NCBI RefSeq assembly: GCF_005144865.1
Contig: NZ_SWFM01000007.1
Span: 62,001 to 126,000, forward strand
Reading direction: 5' to 3'
DNA: 64,000 nucleotides
Source of the DNA: Guptibacillus hwajinpoensis
GTDB taxonomy: Bacteria > Bacillota > Bacilli > Bacillales > Guptibacillaceae
The translations under genes were made by a program, and so were the position numbers. How positions within the stretch are numbered: position 1 is the first letter of the stretch; every line of letters begins with the position of its first letter. Below the pieces are notes generated by a model that made no database searches, was not told the DNA's origin, and saw only the letters and a list, made by a program, of their open reading frames with translations. Shown in pieces: positions 45,604-53,910 of this stretch.

Positions 45604-46446
45604 TTAACTTTCTCGTTTCACTTCATCCATCACTTTATAAGATTCATCCCATTTAAGCCCTCGATAAATCGCATCGTGATAAAAGATAAACCATGAGTTT
45701 TTCTCAACAGCATCTTTAATCCATTTCTCCTTTGCATAAATGGAAGTCATTGGATAATCATCATACGCAAGAACCCACAGTGGATTTGCATGAGCATGAG
45801 TTGGCATTAAATCAGCCATGTGAATTAGATACTCGTCGCCTTCTTCCATTGTAATAATGGAATGCCCATCACTATGTCCTCCAGTATGGTGCATCATTAA
45901 CCCTGGAAGGACTTCATAAGAACCACTGAAAGTGCGCACCTGATCTTGTACAGCTTCCCAATTTTCTTTCCAATATGTATTCTTTGAACGAATGTTAGGA
46001 TCTCTCATCTCGTTCCATTCTACTTCAGAAGTATATATCACAGCATTTGGAAAAGTCGATTTGTATCCATTTTCAACCGGTTCTGTTAATCCGCTCGCAT
46101 GATCAAAGTGGAGATGAGTCATAAGAATAATATCAATATCCTCTACTGATAGCGAAAGTTCTTCTAGCGAGGAACGAACATCTGATTCTTCATGTACACC
46201 ATAATTTCTCTTCTGCTTATCATCGAGTTTCCCTAATCCAATACCTGATTCCACTAGAATATTCTTTCCCTGCCATTGGAGTAGCAAAGGATCTGTTCTA
46301 AGCTCTATTTGATTCTTTTCATTCACAGGGTACTTCTTGCTCCAAAGTGGTTTTGGAACGACTCCAAACATGGCGCCTCCATCCATGTGAGTTACGCCAC
46401 CTCTAAGCCATGTGATCGATAATGTCCCAACTTTTAACTGTTCCAT
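45604..46446 (-). CDS. ytnP: YtnP: metallo-beta-lactamase-fold lactonase-like hydrolase
   Basis: 280 residues from the ATG at 46446 (GGGGGATATCG upstream; the frame opens 27 bases earlier). Metal motif HLHFDH at 111-116 in [12 protein letters not shown], with further ligands in [11 protein letters not shown] and the ADLMPTHAH region. Related to AiiA-type lactonases. B. subtilis YtnP degrades a streptomycete signalling lactone and inhibits streptomycin production. The role here is inferred from homology. Cytoplasmic, monocistronic. Confidence 0.88.
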   Translation of the reverse strand: MEQLKVGTLSITWLRGGVTHMDGGAMFGVVPKPLWSKKYPVNEKNQIELRTDPLLLQWQGKNILVESGIGLGKLDDKQKRNYGVHEESDVRSSLEELSLSVEDIDIILMTHLHFDHASGLTEPVENGYKSTFPNAVIYTSEVEWNEMRDPNIRSKNTYWKENWEAVQDQVRTFSGSYEVLPGLMMHHTGGHSDGHSIITMEEGDEYLIHMADLMPTHAHANPLWVLAYDDYPMTSIYAKEKWIKDAVEKNSWFIFYHDAIYRGLKWDESYKVMDEVKRES

Positions 46447-46512
46447 CGATATCCCCCTTTTTTTGAATTCCATATTATTTTCTCATTAAAAGAAACCGCT
46501 TTCAAACATAAT

Positions 46513-46541
46513 TAAAAAAAAGCCGTTTAAACAACGGCTTA
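46513..46541 (-). terminator. Terminator of trmB
   Basis: AAGCCGTTGT paired with its complement around a TTAA loop, then eight T on the minus strand. It overlaps the trmB stop codon. Confidence 0.88.
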
Positions 46542-47180
46542 CGATCTAAATTGTGCTTCACAACGATATATTCGACTGCCTTTTGCAGAGAACTTTTCCT
46601 CATATTCAGTCATCACATTGTTTTCCATCTCGCTTCGATGCAAATCGAGACTTACTTCGTTTAATGTCATGCCATATGCAGAAAAGCTATGAAGGGAATA
46701 TTCAAATAGTCCTTGATTATCCGTCTTAAAGTGAACCTCACTATTCGGCTTCATCACAACACGATATAGATCAAGAAACGTTTTGTACGTAAGTCGTCTT
46801 TTCTCATGGCGATTCTTAGGCCATGGATCAGAGAAATTTAAATAAATGCGACTTACTTCGTTCTCCTCAAAAATAGTCGTTAAATCCTGGGCATTTTCAT
46901 TTAATAAACGCACATTTGGAACGTCTTCCTCCAGCAACTTCTCCAATGCTGATACCATTACACTTGAAGAGAGTTCTAAACCGACAAAATTCACATCAGG
47001 ATTCTGTTTTGCCATACCAATAATAAACTGACCTTTCCCAATTCCTACTTCTAAATGAATTGGATTACTATTATTAAAAACATCATTCCATTTTCCTTTT
47101 CTTTCACTAGGGTTGGTTGGAACGAGTTCAGGATTTTCTGCAAACATATCCTCCGCCCATGGTTTGTTTCTTTGACGCAT
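46539..47180 (-). CDS. trmB: tRNA (guanine-N7)-methyltransferase
   Basis: Methylates G46 in the variable loop of tRNA using S-adenosylmethionine. 213 residues. SAM-binding [16 protein letters not shown], the [10 protein letters not shown] acidic strand, and the family signature [17 protein letters not shown] are unambiguous. GGAAGTGAAAGC lies upstream of the ATG. B. subtilis also has ytnP, trmB (ytmQ), ytzH and ytmP in this order. Confidence 0.97.
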   Translation of the reverse strand: MRQRNKPWAEDMFAENPELVPTNPSERKGKWNDVFNNSNPIHLEVGIGKGQFIIGMAKQNPDVNFVGLELSSSVMVSALEKLLEEDVPNVRLLNENAQDLTTIFEENEVSRIYLNFSDPWPKNRHEKRRLTYKTFLDLYRVVMKPNSEVHFKTDNQGLFEYSLHSFSAYGMTLNEVSLDLHRSEMENNVMTEYEEKFSAKGSRIYRCEAQFRS

Positions 47181-47215
47181 GCTTTCACTTCCTTATTATC
47201 TTCTTTCCGTTTGGC

Positions 47216-47335
47216 TCTTTTCTAAAAAATTGTTGTTATTGAAAGAGATTTTGCAATTTCAAAGTTGATTGGATTAGAAATCAACCAATACTCTTATAGA
47301 AACAATGTCTTAGAAAATAACCTTCCGTTTTCACA
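47216..47335 (+). repeat. Coreless remnant of the dispersed element (G)
   Basis: Left arm TTTTCTAAAAAATTGTTG and TTGAAAGAGATTTT, then AGTTGATTGGA joined directly to TTAGAAATCAACC, then right arm CTCTTATAGAAACAATGTCT. The core of about 110 bp is absent, but the two junction sequences are those that flank it in copies C and E. Confidence 0.6.
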
Positions 47336-47471
47336 CAATCGACATTTTACCATGAAATCAACAGAATAGAAAGCGCGTCCGACGGGTATTAAATAGTAAT
47401 AAAATTGTAGCAAAATCATGTTGAATCGAAAGACAAAGAGGTTATGATGAAGACAAGGAGGCATGATTTTA

Positions 47472-47567
47472 ATGGAACACTTTCTAATTATGTGGGCACC
47501 ATGGATTGTTATCGTTCTTTCAGTAGCTGCTTTATTCGGATGGGCAGCAAAAGGAGATACACATTAA
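47472..47567 (+). CDS. cydS: CydS-like small subunit peptide of cytochrome bd oxidase
   Basis: An open frame of 31 residues, beginning MEHFLIMWAP and continuing as a single transmembrane helix (WIVIVLSVAALFGWAA) with a short KGDTH tail. It closely resembles, from memory, the 33-residue CydS of Geobacillus thermodenitrificans, which shares the FLIM-x-AP start and the LSV centre and packs against CydA. AAGGAGG lies ten bases upstream. A TTGAAT-N16-TATGAT promoter (47421-47448) is possible, and a strong hairpin follows, so it is a monocistronic unit. No cydAB gene occurs in the window, so it would act in trans. Confidence 0.75.
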   Translation: MEHFLIMWAPWIVIVLSVAALFGWAAKGDTH

Positions 47568-47577
47568 TATCATTTCA

Positions 47578-47607
47578 TATAAAACACGGGTTACTCCGTG
47601 TTTTATA
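47578..47607 (+). terminator. Terminator of the CydS-like gene
   Basis: ATAAAACACGG paired with CCGTGTTTTAT over GTTACT. It supports the reality of the tiny gene just upstream. Confidence 0.82.
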
Positions 47608-47676
47608 CTTTCTTAACAGGATAATTCTTTATAAGCTGCGCACGCTACTAAGTAGTACTGTTAAGGAGGAAAAGAT

Positions 47677-47955
47677 ATGCCACTCTCTCACGAGGATCAA
47701 CTCTACGTTCTGACTGATATTTTGAAAAACCATCACATTGATTGTACTGGGACATCTTCAGAATGCCAGCAAATCCAAAGATTAGCATCAGCATTGCAAC
47801 GAAACGAATTCATTGCTCCAGAAATAAAGCAGGTTCTTGGACAAATTGAGCAATACAGTTCTGCAGGAGCATTGCATGCTGATTTGCTAGACCATATTGA
47901 AACCCACCAGCCTCATCTTAGCCAGTGGGTAGATACAATTAATCAGTATCAATAA
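47677..47955 (+). CDS. ytzH: YtzH family protein
   Basis: 92 residues, soluble, predicted mainly helical, with no catalytic motif that I can see. It matches YtzH by size, by sequence feel (LSHEDQLYVLTDILKNHHIDCTG at the N-terminus) and by place between trmB and ytmP. TAAGGAGGAAAAGAT precedes the ATG. The 3' end overlaps convergent ytmP by 17 bp. Function unknown. Confidence 0.85.
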   Translation: MPLSHEDQLYVLTDILKNHHIDCTGTSSECQQIQRLASALQRNEFIAPEIKQVLGQIEQYSSAGALHADLLDHIETHQPHLSQWVDTINQYQ

Positions 47956-48745
47956 GTCGATAATGATTTAAGTTCTCAAGGTCTTTCTTCCAGAATTCAA
48001 CTTCTCCGTTCAACCCTTTATGGTCATACCAGTAAATCGACAGTAAGGTCTGAGCTAACACGTACCAATACATGCGTTGGCGAAGACCTTCTGTATTTGT
48101 AAGACCATAATGAGTAAGCCAATCTCCCCATTCCTCTTTTGGAACATACCAGTAAAGGAGCATGCCAATATCTAATGCTGGATCGGCAACGACTGCTCCG
48201 TCCCAATCAATCAAATACAAATTTCCTTCCTCACTAAACATCCAATTATTATGATTAACATCACAATGGCAAACGACCTTTTGCACATGTTCAAGGTCGT
48301 TTTTATTTGCTGCTAGATAAGAAAGAGCTCTTATTACCTCAACATCCGTCCGATGATGATTCTCGAACTTCTGCATAAGATCAAGATAAATCACGTCTGG
48401 TGATAGAGGCTTTTTTCCGAGACGATTAAGCATCCTGAGAAGTTCTGAAGACCGATGAATTTTATAAAGCATTTGCGCCACTCGCGGCTGCTTCATCTCA
48501 TGTGACTTCAGTTCCCTCCCCGGCAGCCACTTCTGGGCTGTAATGACGTCTCCATTCTCAAGTCGCTTGGTCCAGAGAAGTTTCGGGACAATTCCTTCCG
48601 CCGACAAAACAGCCAGAAAAGGCGAGGAGTTCCGCTTAAGGAATAATTTCTCGTCTCCATATTGAGCTAAGTATGCTTCGCCTGTCGCTCCGCCAGCAGG
48701 TGTCACCTGCCAACCTTCGCCTAAAATGTTCTCCAACAAATTCAC
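47939..48745 (-). CDS. ytmP: YtmP: phosphotransferase (aminoglycoside/choline kinase-like fold)
   Basis: 268 residues of the APH kinase-like superfamily. The Brenner motif VCHCDVNHNNWMF (catalytic Asp and Asn) and the metal-binding LIDWDGAVVADPALDIGMLL are intact, so it should be an active small-molecule kinase. The N-lobe has EAYLAQYGDEKLFLKRNSS with the ATP lysine. The substrate is unknown; choline, a sugar or an antibiotic are possibilities within the superfamily. Confidence 0.88.
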   Translation of the reverse strand: MNLLENILGEGWQVTPAGGATGEAYLAQYGDEKLFLKRNSSPFLAVLSAEGIVPKLLWTKRLENGDVITAQKWLPGRELKSHEMKQPRVAQMLYKIHRSSELLRMLNRLGKKPLSPDVIYLDLMQKFENHHRTDVEVIRALSYLAANKNDLEHVQKVVCHCDVNHNNWMFSEEGNLYLIDWDGAVVADPALDIGMLLYWYVPKEEWGDWLTHYGLTNTEGLRQRMYWYVLAQTLLSIYWYDHKGLNGEVEFWKKDLENLNHYRLIDTD

Positions 48746-48873
48746 CTTCGATTCCCGTTAGTTTGTAGATTCTGGAAGTTTTGCTTTTGTCTTTAGCGGT
48801 ACGTTCTCCGGACTTAGCTAAAAACCGCCTACGAATAAAAAATTATAACATAGGTTGACGAAATCTTCATGTC

Positions 48874-51012
48874 TTAATCATTCGTCATTAAAACAATCGT
48901 ATTAAACGGAGCAATGTTTAGGACTTTTTCACTCGTTTTTCTGATAGGTTCAACACCTGATTGAACACCGTCTGCAAGAATCCATTTCTCCCCATCACCA
49001 ATATCAATCACATCAGAGTGGAATCCTCCGTTATGAATCACAATCATCGTTTCATTTGTTTCTGCTTGATTAATTCTGTAAGCAATTAACGGACCAGGTG
49101 AATCAAGGAATGTAATTCTTTTTAGGTCATGTACTTCAGCCATTCTAAATGCTTTGAAGTGCTTTCGAATGGCGATAAGACCTTTTACGTACTTCACGTT
49201 CTCCTGAACTGCTCTCATTCTCTGCCAATCAAAGCGGTTAATTTTATCTGGTGATTTATAACTGTCTTCTACACCGTTTTTTGTTCTGAAAAACTCCTGT
49301 CCAGCATGAAGAAAAGGAATTCCTTGTGAGAGGAGTGTGATCGCCGTAGCAAGCCTGTGCATTTGTTTCTTAACTTCTTCACTTACATCGGGATGACTTC
49401 GGTTCAGGCGATCCCATAATGTATGGTTATCATGGCACTCGACATAATTAATTGACTGAGAAGCTGTAATGAAATGATTGTCAACACTCCCCATTATACA
49501 CTTCTTTACATCTTCTTTAACTGAAAAGTTTCCAGTTGCAAAACCATTTGAACGTGTATCGAATAATTTTCCTTTTACAGAATCACGGTAATGATCGTTA
49601 AAGAATCCGATACGAGGCATTTCACTTGCATGAGAAATCATCGCTTTACGGTGATCAGGTAAAATCGTGTTCATGTGCCATCCTTCACCAAATAGAAGAA
49701 TCGTTGGGTCAATACAATCAAGAGCATAGCGCACGTCATTCATCGTTTCTTTATCATGGATCCCCATTAAATCGAAACGAAAACCATCTATACCGAACTC
49801 CTTTGCCCAGTAAACAACGGAATCGATGATTAATTTTCTCATCATCTTTCGTTCAGAAGCAGTATCATTTCCTACGCCCGTTCCATTTGAAGGTTTACCT
49901 CCTTGATCGAATCGAAAGAAATACCCTGGTACTATTTTTTCTAGATTCGATGCATGAAGCTGATAAACATGATTGAAAACCACATCCATTATTACTCTCA
50001 GCCCTTTACGATGGAAGCTTGCTATCATTTCTTTCACTTCTCGAATTCTAGTATAAGGTTCATGTGAGTTCAACGAATAGCTTCCTTCTGGAACAAAATA
50101 ATGAATCGGATCATAACCCCAGTTATATGAAGGCTCAGGCTTCATTTCATCTACACTGCCAAAATCCTGGATTGGCAGCAATTCAACATGTGTAACGCCA
50201 AGCCATTTCATGTAATTTAATCCAGATGGGATCCCATCCTTTTCAGGTGGTTCTTCCGTAAAGGCTTTATACTTTCCTTTATTTTGCAAGCCACTCTTAG
50301 CTTGAGAGCTGAAATCTCGCACATGAAGCTCATAAATAATTGTATCCGAAGGCTTTTCTAACGCGGGTTTCGCCATTGGATCCCAGTTTTCGGGATTCGT
50401 ATTAGCTGTATTAACAATCATACCAAATTTACAATTTGAAGTAGCCGCTTTGGCGTAGGGATCAACTGTCTCTCTCCATTCACCATTCACATACACACTA
50501 TATGTGTAAAGAGTCCCTTCCCCTTCAGTTGATGAGCATTCGAATACCCCGCGATCTTGTTTTAACATTGGAAGCTCTATTCGTTTCTGAAAGCTTTGAT
50601 TATAAATATTTACGATTACTTCAGTTGCAGTTGGCGCCCATACTCTGAATATCGTTCCCTTTTCTGTTAATAAAGCTCCTAAATCACCATCATAATGATA
50701 GCGATCATCAAAAGCCTCTGTTCGAACAACTTTCCCTGTAAAAACAAGGCTTGACTCGCCACTTGTATGAATTAGAAAGTAGTCATTACCAGGAACGTAC
50801 TCGTCGCTTACGTATAATGTAACAAGTCTTTTCTTTCCCATTTTAGAATTCTCTTTCACTTCAACCGGAAGATCTAAATGACCATCAGTAAGGGTGTAGG
50901 CATCGTGAACATCTAACGAGATATCGGCCATAACCGTAATTGTGCGAAAATCATCCCAATATGCTGTAAAAGCCTGGCTTACTTTTTTAAATGCAGAATA
51001 ATCTCGTATCAA
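48874..51012 (-). CDS. amyX: Type I pullulanase (AmyX)
   Basis: Debranching enzyme of 712 residues that cleaves alpha-1,6 links in pullulan and glycogen-type glucans. There is no signal peptide, so it is intracellular. N-terminal carbohydrate-binding and N-domain regions are followed by the GH13_14 catalytic barrel: type I signature YNWGYDP, DVVFNHVY, GFRFDLMGIHD (nucleophile Asp near residue 413), LLFGEGWHM (acid Glu near 442) and ECHDNHTLWDR. TTG start after AAAGGATGGGATTTAT. The same gene lies beside ytmP in B. subtilis. Confidence 0.95.
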   Translation of the reverse strand: MIRDYSAFKKVSQAFTAYWDDFRTITVMADISLDVHDAYTLTDGHLDLPVEVKENSKMGKKRLVTLYVSDEYVPGNDYFLIHTSGESSLVFTGKVVRTEAFDDRYHYDGDLGALLTEKGTIFRVWAPTATEVIVNIYNQSFQKRIELPMLKQDRGVFECSSTEGEGTLYTYSVYVNGEWRETVDPYAKAATSNCKFGMIVNTANTNPENWDPMAKPALEKPSDTIIYELHVRDFSSQAKSGLQNKGKYKAFTEEPPEKDGIPSGLNYMKWLGVTHVELLPIQDFGSVDEMKPEPSYNWGYDPIHYFVPEGSYSLNSHEPYTRIREVKEMIASFHRKGLRVIMDVVFNHVYQLHASNLEKIVPGYFFRFDQGGKPSNGTGVGNDTASERKMMRKLIIDSVVYWAKEFGIDGFRFDLMGIHDKETMNDVRYALDCIDPTILLFGEGWHMNTILPDHRKAMISHASEMPRIGFFNDHYRDSVKGKLFDTRSNGFATGNFSVKEDVKKCIMGSVDNHFITASQSINYVECHDNHTLWDRLNRSHPDVSEEVKKQMHRLATAITLLSQGIPFLHAGQEFFRTKNGVEDSYKSPDKINRFDWQRMRAVQENVKYVKGLIAIRKHFKAFRMAEVHDLKRITFLDSPGPLIAYRINQAETNETMIVIHNGGFHSDVIDIGDGEKWILADGVQSGVEPIRKTSEKVLNIAPFNTIVLMTND

Positions 51013-51106
51013 ATAAATCCCATCCTTTGCTGAGGTGCTTACAACCTTTATCAGTATCTATTTTATTTAATAAAGCCAATTTTGACATCTTGTCTTATAA
51101 GTAAAA

Positions 51107-51796
51107 TTAAGAAATCCATTTTAATATGATGGGTCCGAAGACAGATACACAAAGTGCGCATAATCCTAATCCAATGGAACTTACAGCAGCTTCTTCCTCA
51201 CCGTATTCAAGGGCTTTAGCTGTACCAATCGCATGTGATGCTCCACCTAACGCCATTCCAATACCAAGGAAATTAGAAATTCCAAGAATATTAAACAACC
51301 ACGGGCCAGTTACAGCGCCCCCTATTCCCGCAATCATAACAAAAATAACAGCGATGGCTGGTTCTCCACCCGTCATAGTTGCAACCTCCATCGCAACCGG
51401 TGTGGTGACATTTTTCGAAATAATTGTTGATGTAATTAAAGAATTAAATCCACTCATAAAAGCAAGCCAATACCCTGTTAGAATACCAAGCATGCTTGCG
51501 GTCAAGACAGTTGCCAGAATCTCAACCTTGTATTTACTCATTAACTTGCGTTGCTGATAAAGTGGATAAGCTAGGGCAACTATAGCTGGGCCAAGCAAAG
51601 CATCAATCCACTGACCGCCACTGAAATAAGCATCATAAGATATATCGAAAGTTGTTAAGATAAAAATAAGGAAAACCGTACAAGTGAGCACTGGGATCAT
51701 AAATGGATATGGTATTAATTGATATAGTCTTCGGAAAACTACGTACAAAACAAGCGTTAATAAAAACCAGAATAACATATGAAAAACAACCAACAT
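51107..51796 (-). CDS. lrgB: LrgB/CidB family membrane protein
   Basis: 229 residues with seven or so hydrophobic segments. PPYPFMIPVLTC-like strands and the conserved VTTPVAMEVATMTGGEPAIA and GVAMGGASHAIGTAKALEYG-type blocks (here GMALGGASHAIGTAKALEYG) are typical of LrgB. In staphylococci Lrg/Cid proteins modulate murein hydrolase activity and programmed lysis; metabolite export is an alternative role. It follows lrgA after three bases and is probably co-translated with it. Confidence 0.92.
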   Translation of the reverse strand: MLVVFHMLFWFLLTLVLYVVFRRLYQLIPYPFMIPVLTCTVFLIFILTTFDISYDAYFSGGQWIDALLGPAIVALAYPLYQQRKLMSKYKVEILATVLTASMLGILTGYWLAFMSGFNSLITSTIISKNVTTPVAMEVATMTGGEPAIAVIFVMIAGIGGAVTGPWLFNILGISNFLGIGMALGGASHAIGTAKALEYGEEEAAVSSIGLGLCALCVSVFGPIILKWIS

Positions 51797-51799
51797 TCT

Positions 51800-52171
51800 C
51801 TACTCCCTTCGATTCGCAAGAAACTGTCCAAGCAATCCCGTTATTCCCATTACTACCCATGTACTTAGTAGAACAATCGGAATCAATAGTAGACTTTTCC
51901 CGCTAAAGAAGTCGAGATGTTGCATAATGCCAACAGTAACCGGTATAAAAAGTAAAGGCAGATGATTTAAAAGGGTCGAAGCTCCCTTTGAGATCCAGCT
52001 AATCGGCATCCATTTCAAGTAAAGCATGATGAGCAGGAGAAGCATCCCAACGACACTTCCAGGAACCGGAAGAGCAAAAACATTTTGGAGGTAAACTCCT
52101 ACCAGATAAAAGCCAAACAGAAGGCCGGTCTGAATGGTCGTAATGAGAACGTTATAGCTTATTAAACGCAT
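51800..52171 (-). CDS. lrgA: LrgA/CidA family holin-like protein
   Basis: 123 residues and four transmembrane segments, with the LrgA hallmark FALPVPGSVVGMLLLLIML and a charged end. Holin-like partner of LrgB. Its start overlaps the end of thpR by 20 bp, so the three genes thpR-lrgA-lrgB form one compact operon. The two genes replace ytlR and ytlQ, which stand here in B. subtilis. Confidence 0.92.
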   Translation of the reverse strand: MRLISYNVLITTIQTGLLFGFYLVGVYLQNVFALPVPGSVVGMLLLLIMLYLKWMPISWISKGASTLLNHLPLLFIPVTVGIMQHLDFFSGKSLLLIPIVLLSTWVVMGITGLLGQFLANRRE

Positions 52172-52700
52172 AAGTGCTTACGACTTGATACCTTGGTTTC
52201 TCCATGGGGGCTACCCTGTAGAGTTTCAAACAAGATACTTCCTGACTATCACAAATAAGTGTTGGCCAATCAGGTGCTATCTCTTTGTTAGAATCCCGCC
52301 ATTTTTTCGCTAATGTAATATGTGGTCGATACTCTCTCTGATCAAGAGTAAATCCCGAATTTGAACAAGCATAAACGACTGCTTGTTGAAGTTTGTCCAA
52401 CCATTTATTCATTTCAACACTTGCATAAAGAACACGTGGCTGCTTCTCTCGCCCAAAGGTAGCTATTCGTTCAGGTTTTAGTTCAAACGGTGTAAATGTG
52501 GCTACTACATCGCTCAACTGATCGTGCAGAGAAGAGAGTTGCTCTTCAGAAGCATCCCCTAGAAATGCTACAGTGACATGATAGTCTTCAGGATAAACTA
52601 TATGCTTAAATAAATCTAAATCAATGCTATAGCTAACTTGCTCTAACACTTGTCTAAGGTGAGGTTGGATGGGGAGCGCAATGAAATAATGAGTACCCAA
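52152..52700 (-). CDS. thpR: RNA 2',3'-cyclic phosphodiesterase (ThpR, YtlP)
   Basis: 2H-phosphoesterase of 182 residues formerly called 2'-5' RNA ligase. The two catalytic motifs are H41-V-T-V in DYHVTVAFLGD and H127-I-T-L in YRPHITLAKKW. It hydrolyses 2',3'-cyclic phosphate ends of RNA. Its biological role in bacilli is unclear. Here it leads into lrgA with a 20-bp overlap, an unusual association of an RNA-end enzyme with holin-like genes. Confidence 0.92.
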   Translation of the reverse strand: MGTHYFIALPIQPHLRQVLEQVSYSIDLDLFKHIVYPEDYHVTVAFLGDASEEQLSSLHDQLSDVVATFTPFELKPERIATFGREKQPRVLYASVEMNKWLDKLQQAVVYACSNSGFTLDQREYRPHITLAKKWRDSNKEIAPDWPTLICDSQEVSCLKLYRVAPMEKPRYQVVSTYAFNKL

Positions 52701-52804
52701 GAACGTTCACTCCTTCTATCCTAGTTCTATTCTATCAAAAATCTGAATTCTCTTTCACTTTTTTATTCATAAGCGTCATTTTATTCACTTTGCTCATGTT
52801 TTGC

Positions 52805-52810
52805 TATAAT
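52805..52810 (+). promoter_or_regulatory. Extended -10 promoter of the cysteine synthase family gene
   Basis: TATAAT preceded by TGC (TG-n-TATAAT), with TTCACT as a weak -35. It implies a leader of about 125 bases. Confidence 0.6.
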
Positions 52811-52824
52811 GGGGAACAGTAATG

Positions 52825-52886
52825 GGAGTATGTTTCAAATCGGGAGACGAACTACCACAAGTGAAAGTAACTCCTTTCTTTACTTT
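52825..52886 (+). promoter_or_regulatory. Structured leader upstream of ytkP
   Basis: GGAGTATGTTTCA (52825-52837) pairs with TGAAAGTAACTCC (52862-52874) as two 5-bp helices around a 3x3 internal loop, with a 24-base apical loop. The 3' side runs directly into TTTCTTTACTTT, as in an attenuator. No known riboswitch is recognised. Confidence 0.4.
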
Positions 52887-52939
52887 AACCAATTGGTAAT
52901 GAAACTTAACCTTAACTTATATGAAAAGGATGTGCTTAA

Positions 52940-53869
52940 ATGATCTATGAAAATATGGCCGATCTCATTGGCGACACCCCACTACTTAAATTAAACCGCG
53001 TCCCTAATCCCGAAGGTGCAAAAATTTATGCCAAGCTAGAATACTTTAACCCTAGCCGAAGCGTGAAAGATCGCGCAGCTTACAATATGATTGTAAAGGC
53101 TGAAGAAAATGGCCTTCTGAAAGAAGGTTCAACCATTATTGAGCCAACTTCAGGCAACACTGGAATCGGTCTTGCAATGAACGCTGCGGCAAAAGGATAT
53201 CCTGCTATCATTGTGATGCCGGATAATGCAACCGAAGAAAGAATTAAACTCCTTAAAGCATACGGAGCAAAAGTCGTTCTCACACCATCTTTAGAGAAAA
53301 TGCCTGGCGCAATAAACAAGGCGAAGGAAATTGCTGAGACGATTGAAGGTAGCTTCATACCGATGCAGTTTGAGAATGCTGCTAACCCAGATGCGCATCG
53401 AACAACTACTGCGCTAGAAATCATTGAAGGTATGAAACAACTCGGAGTTACGCCTGCTGCCTTTATTTCTACTGCTGGAACTGGTGGAACGGTTACTGGA
53501 ACTGGAGAAGTATTGAAGGAACACTACCCAGACCTCACTGTTCACGTTGTTGAGCCTGAAGGATCACCGGTACTATCAGGTGGTAAACCAGGCAAACATA
53601 AGCTAGTTGGAACGAGTCCTGGCTTCGTTCCTGACATTTTAAACACTTCAATTTACGATGAAATTATTAAAATAACTGATGAACAGGCGTACGAAGTAAC
53701 GCGCAAACTGGCTCGAGAAGAAGGATTACTCGTTGGTCCATCTTCAGGTGCTGCTGTATATGCTGCTATGCAAGTTGCCGAACGGCTTTCCCCTGATCAA
53801 GTAGTCGTTACAATGACGTGCGATTCGGGAGAACGTTACCTATCAAGCGATTTATTTAGCTCTTTATAA
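52940..53869 (+). CDS. ytkP: Cysteine synthase family protein (YtkP)
   Basis: O-acetylserine sulfhydrylase-like PLP enzyme of 309 residues. PLP lysine K43 is in SRSVKDRAAYNMI. The substrate loop EPTSGNTGIGLAM and the phosphate-cup GTGGTVTGTGE are intact, so an active beta-synthase is expected. Place and sequence match B. subtilis YtkP, a paralog of CysK whose physiological role is not settled. A leader of about 125 bases with a possible attenuator lies ahead. AAAGGATGTGCTTAA precedes the ATG. Confidence 0.9.
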   Translation: MIYENMADLIGDTPLLKLNRVPNPEGAKIYAKLEYFNPSRSVKDRAAYNMIVKAEENGLLKEGSTIIEPTSGNTGIGLAMNAAAKGYPAIIVMPDNATEERIKLLKAYGAKVVLTPSLEKMPGAINKAKEIAETIEGSFIPMQFENAANPDAHRTTTALEIIEGMKQLGVTPAAFISTAGTGGTVTGTGEVLKEHYPDLTVHVVEPEGSPVLSGGKPGKHKLVGTSPGFVPDILNTSIYDEIIKITDEQAYEVTRKLAREEGLLVGPSSGAAVYAAMQVAERLSPDQVVVTMTCDSGERYLSSDLFSSL

Positions 53870-53875
53870 TTTCTA

Positions 53876-53910
53876 GCGCCATGCCGAAGTTCGGCATGGC
53901 GCTTTCTTTA
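53876..53910 (+). terminator. Terminator of ytkP
   Basis: GCGCCATGCCGAA mirrored by TTCGGCATGGCGC, then TTTCTTT. Confidence 0.92.

Noticed and set aside
47444..47713. 89-codon frame from a GTTATGATGA context overlapping the CydS-like gene
   Set aside because: It starts within the predicted promoter region, runs through the hairpin terminator and overlaps the ytzH start. The 31-codon frame explains the region better.
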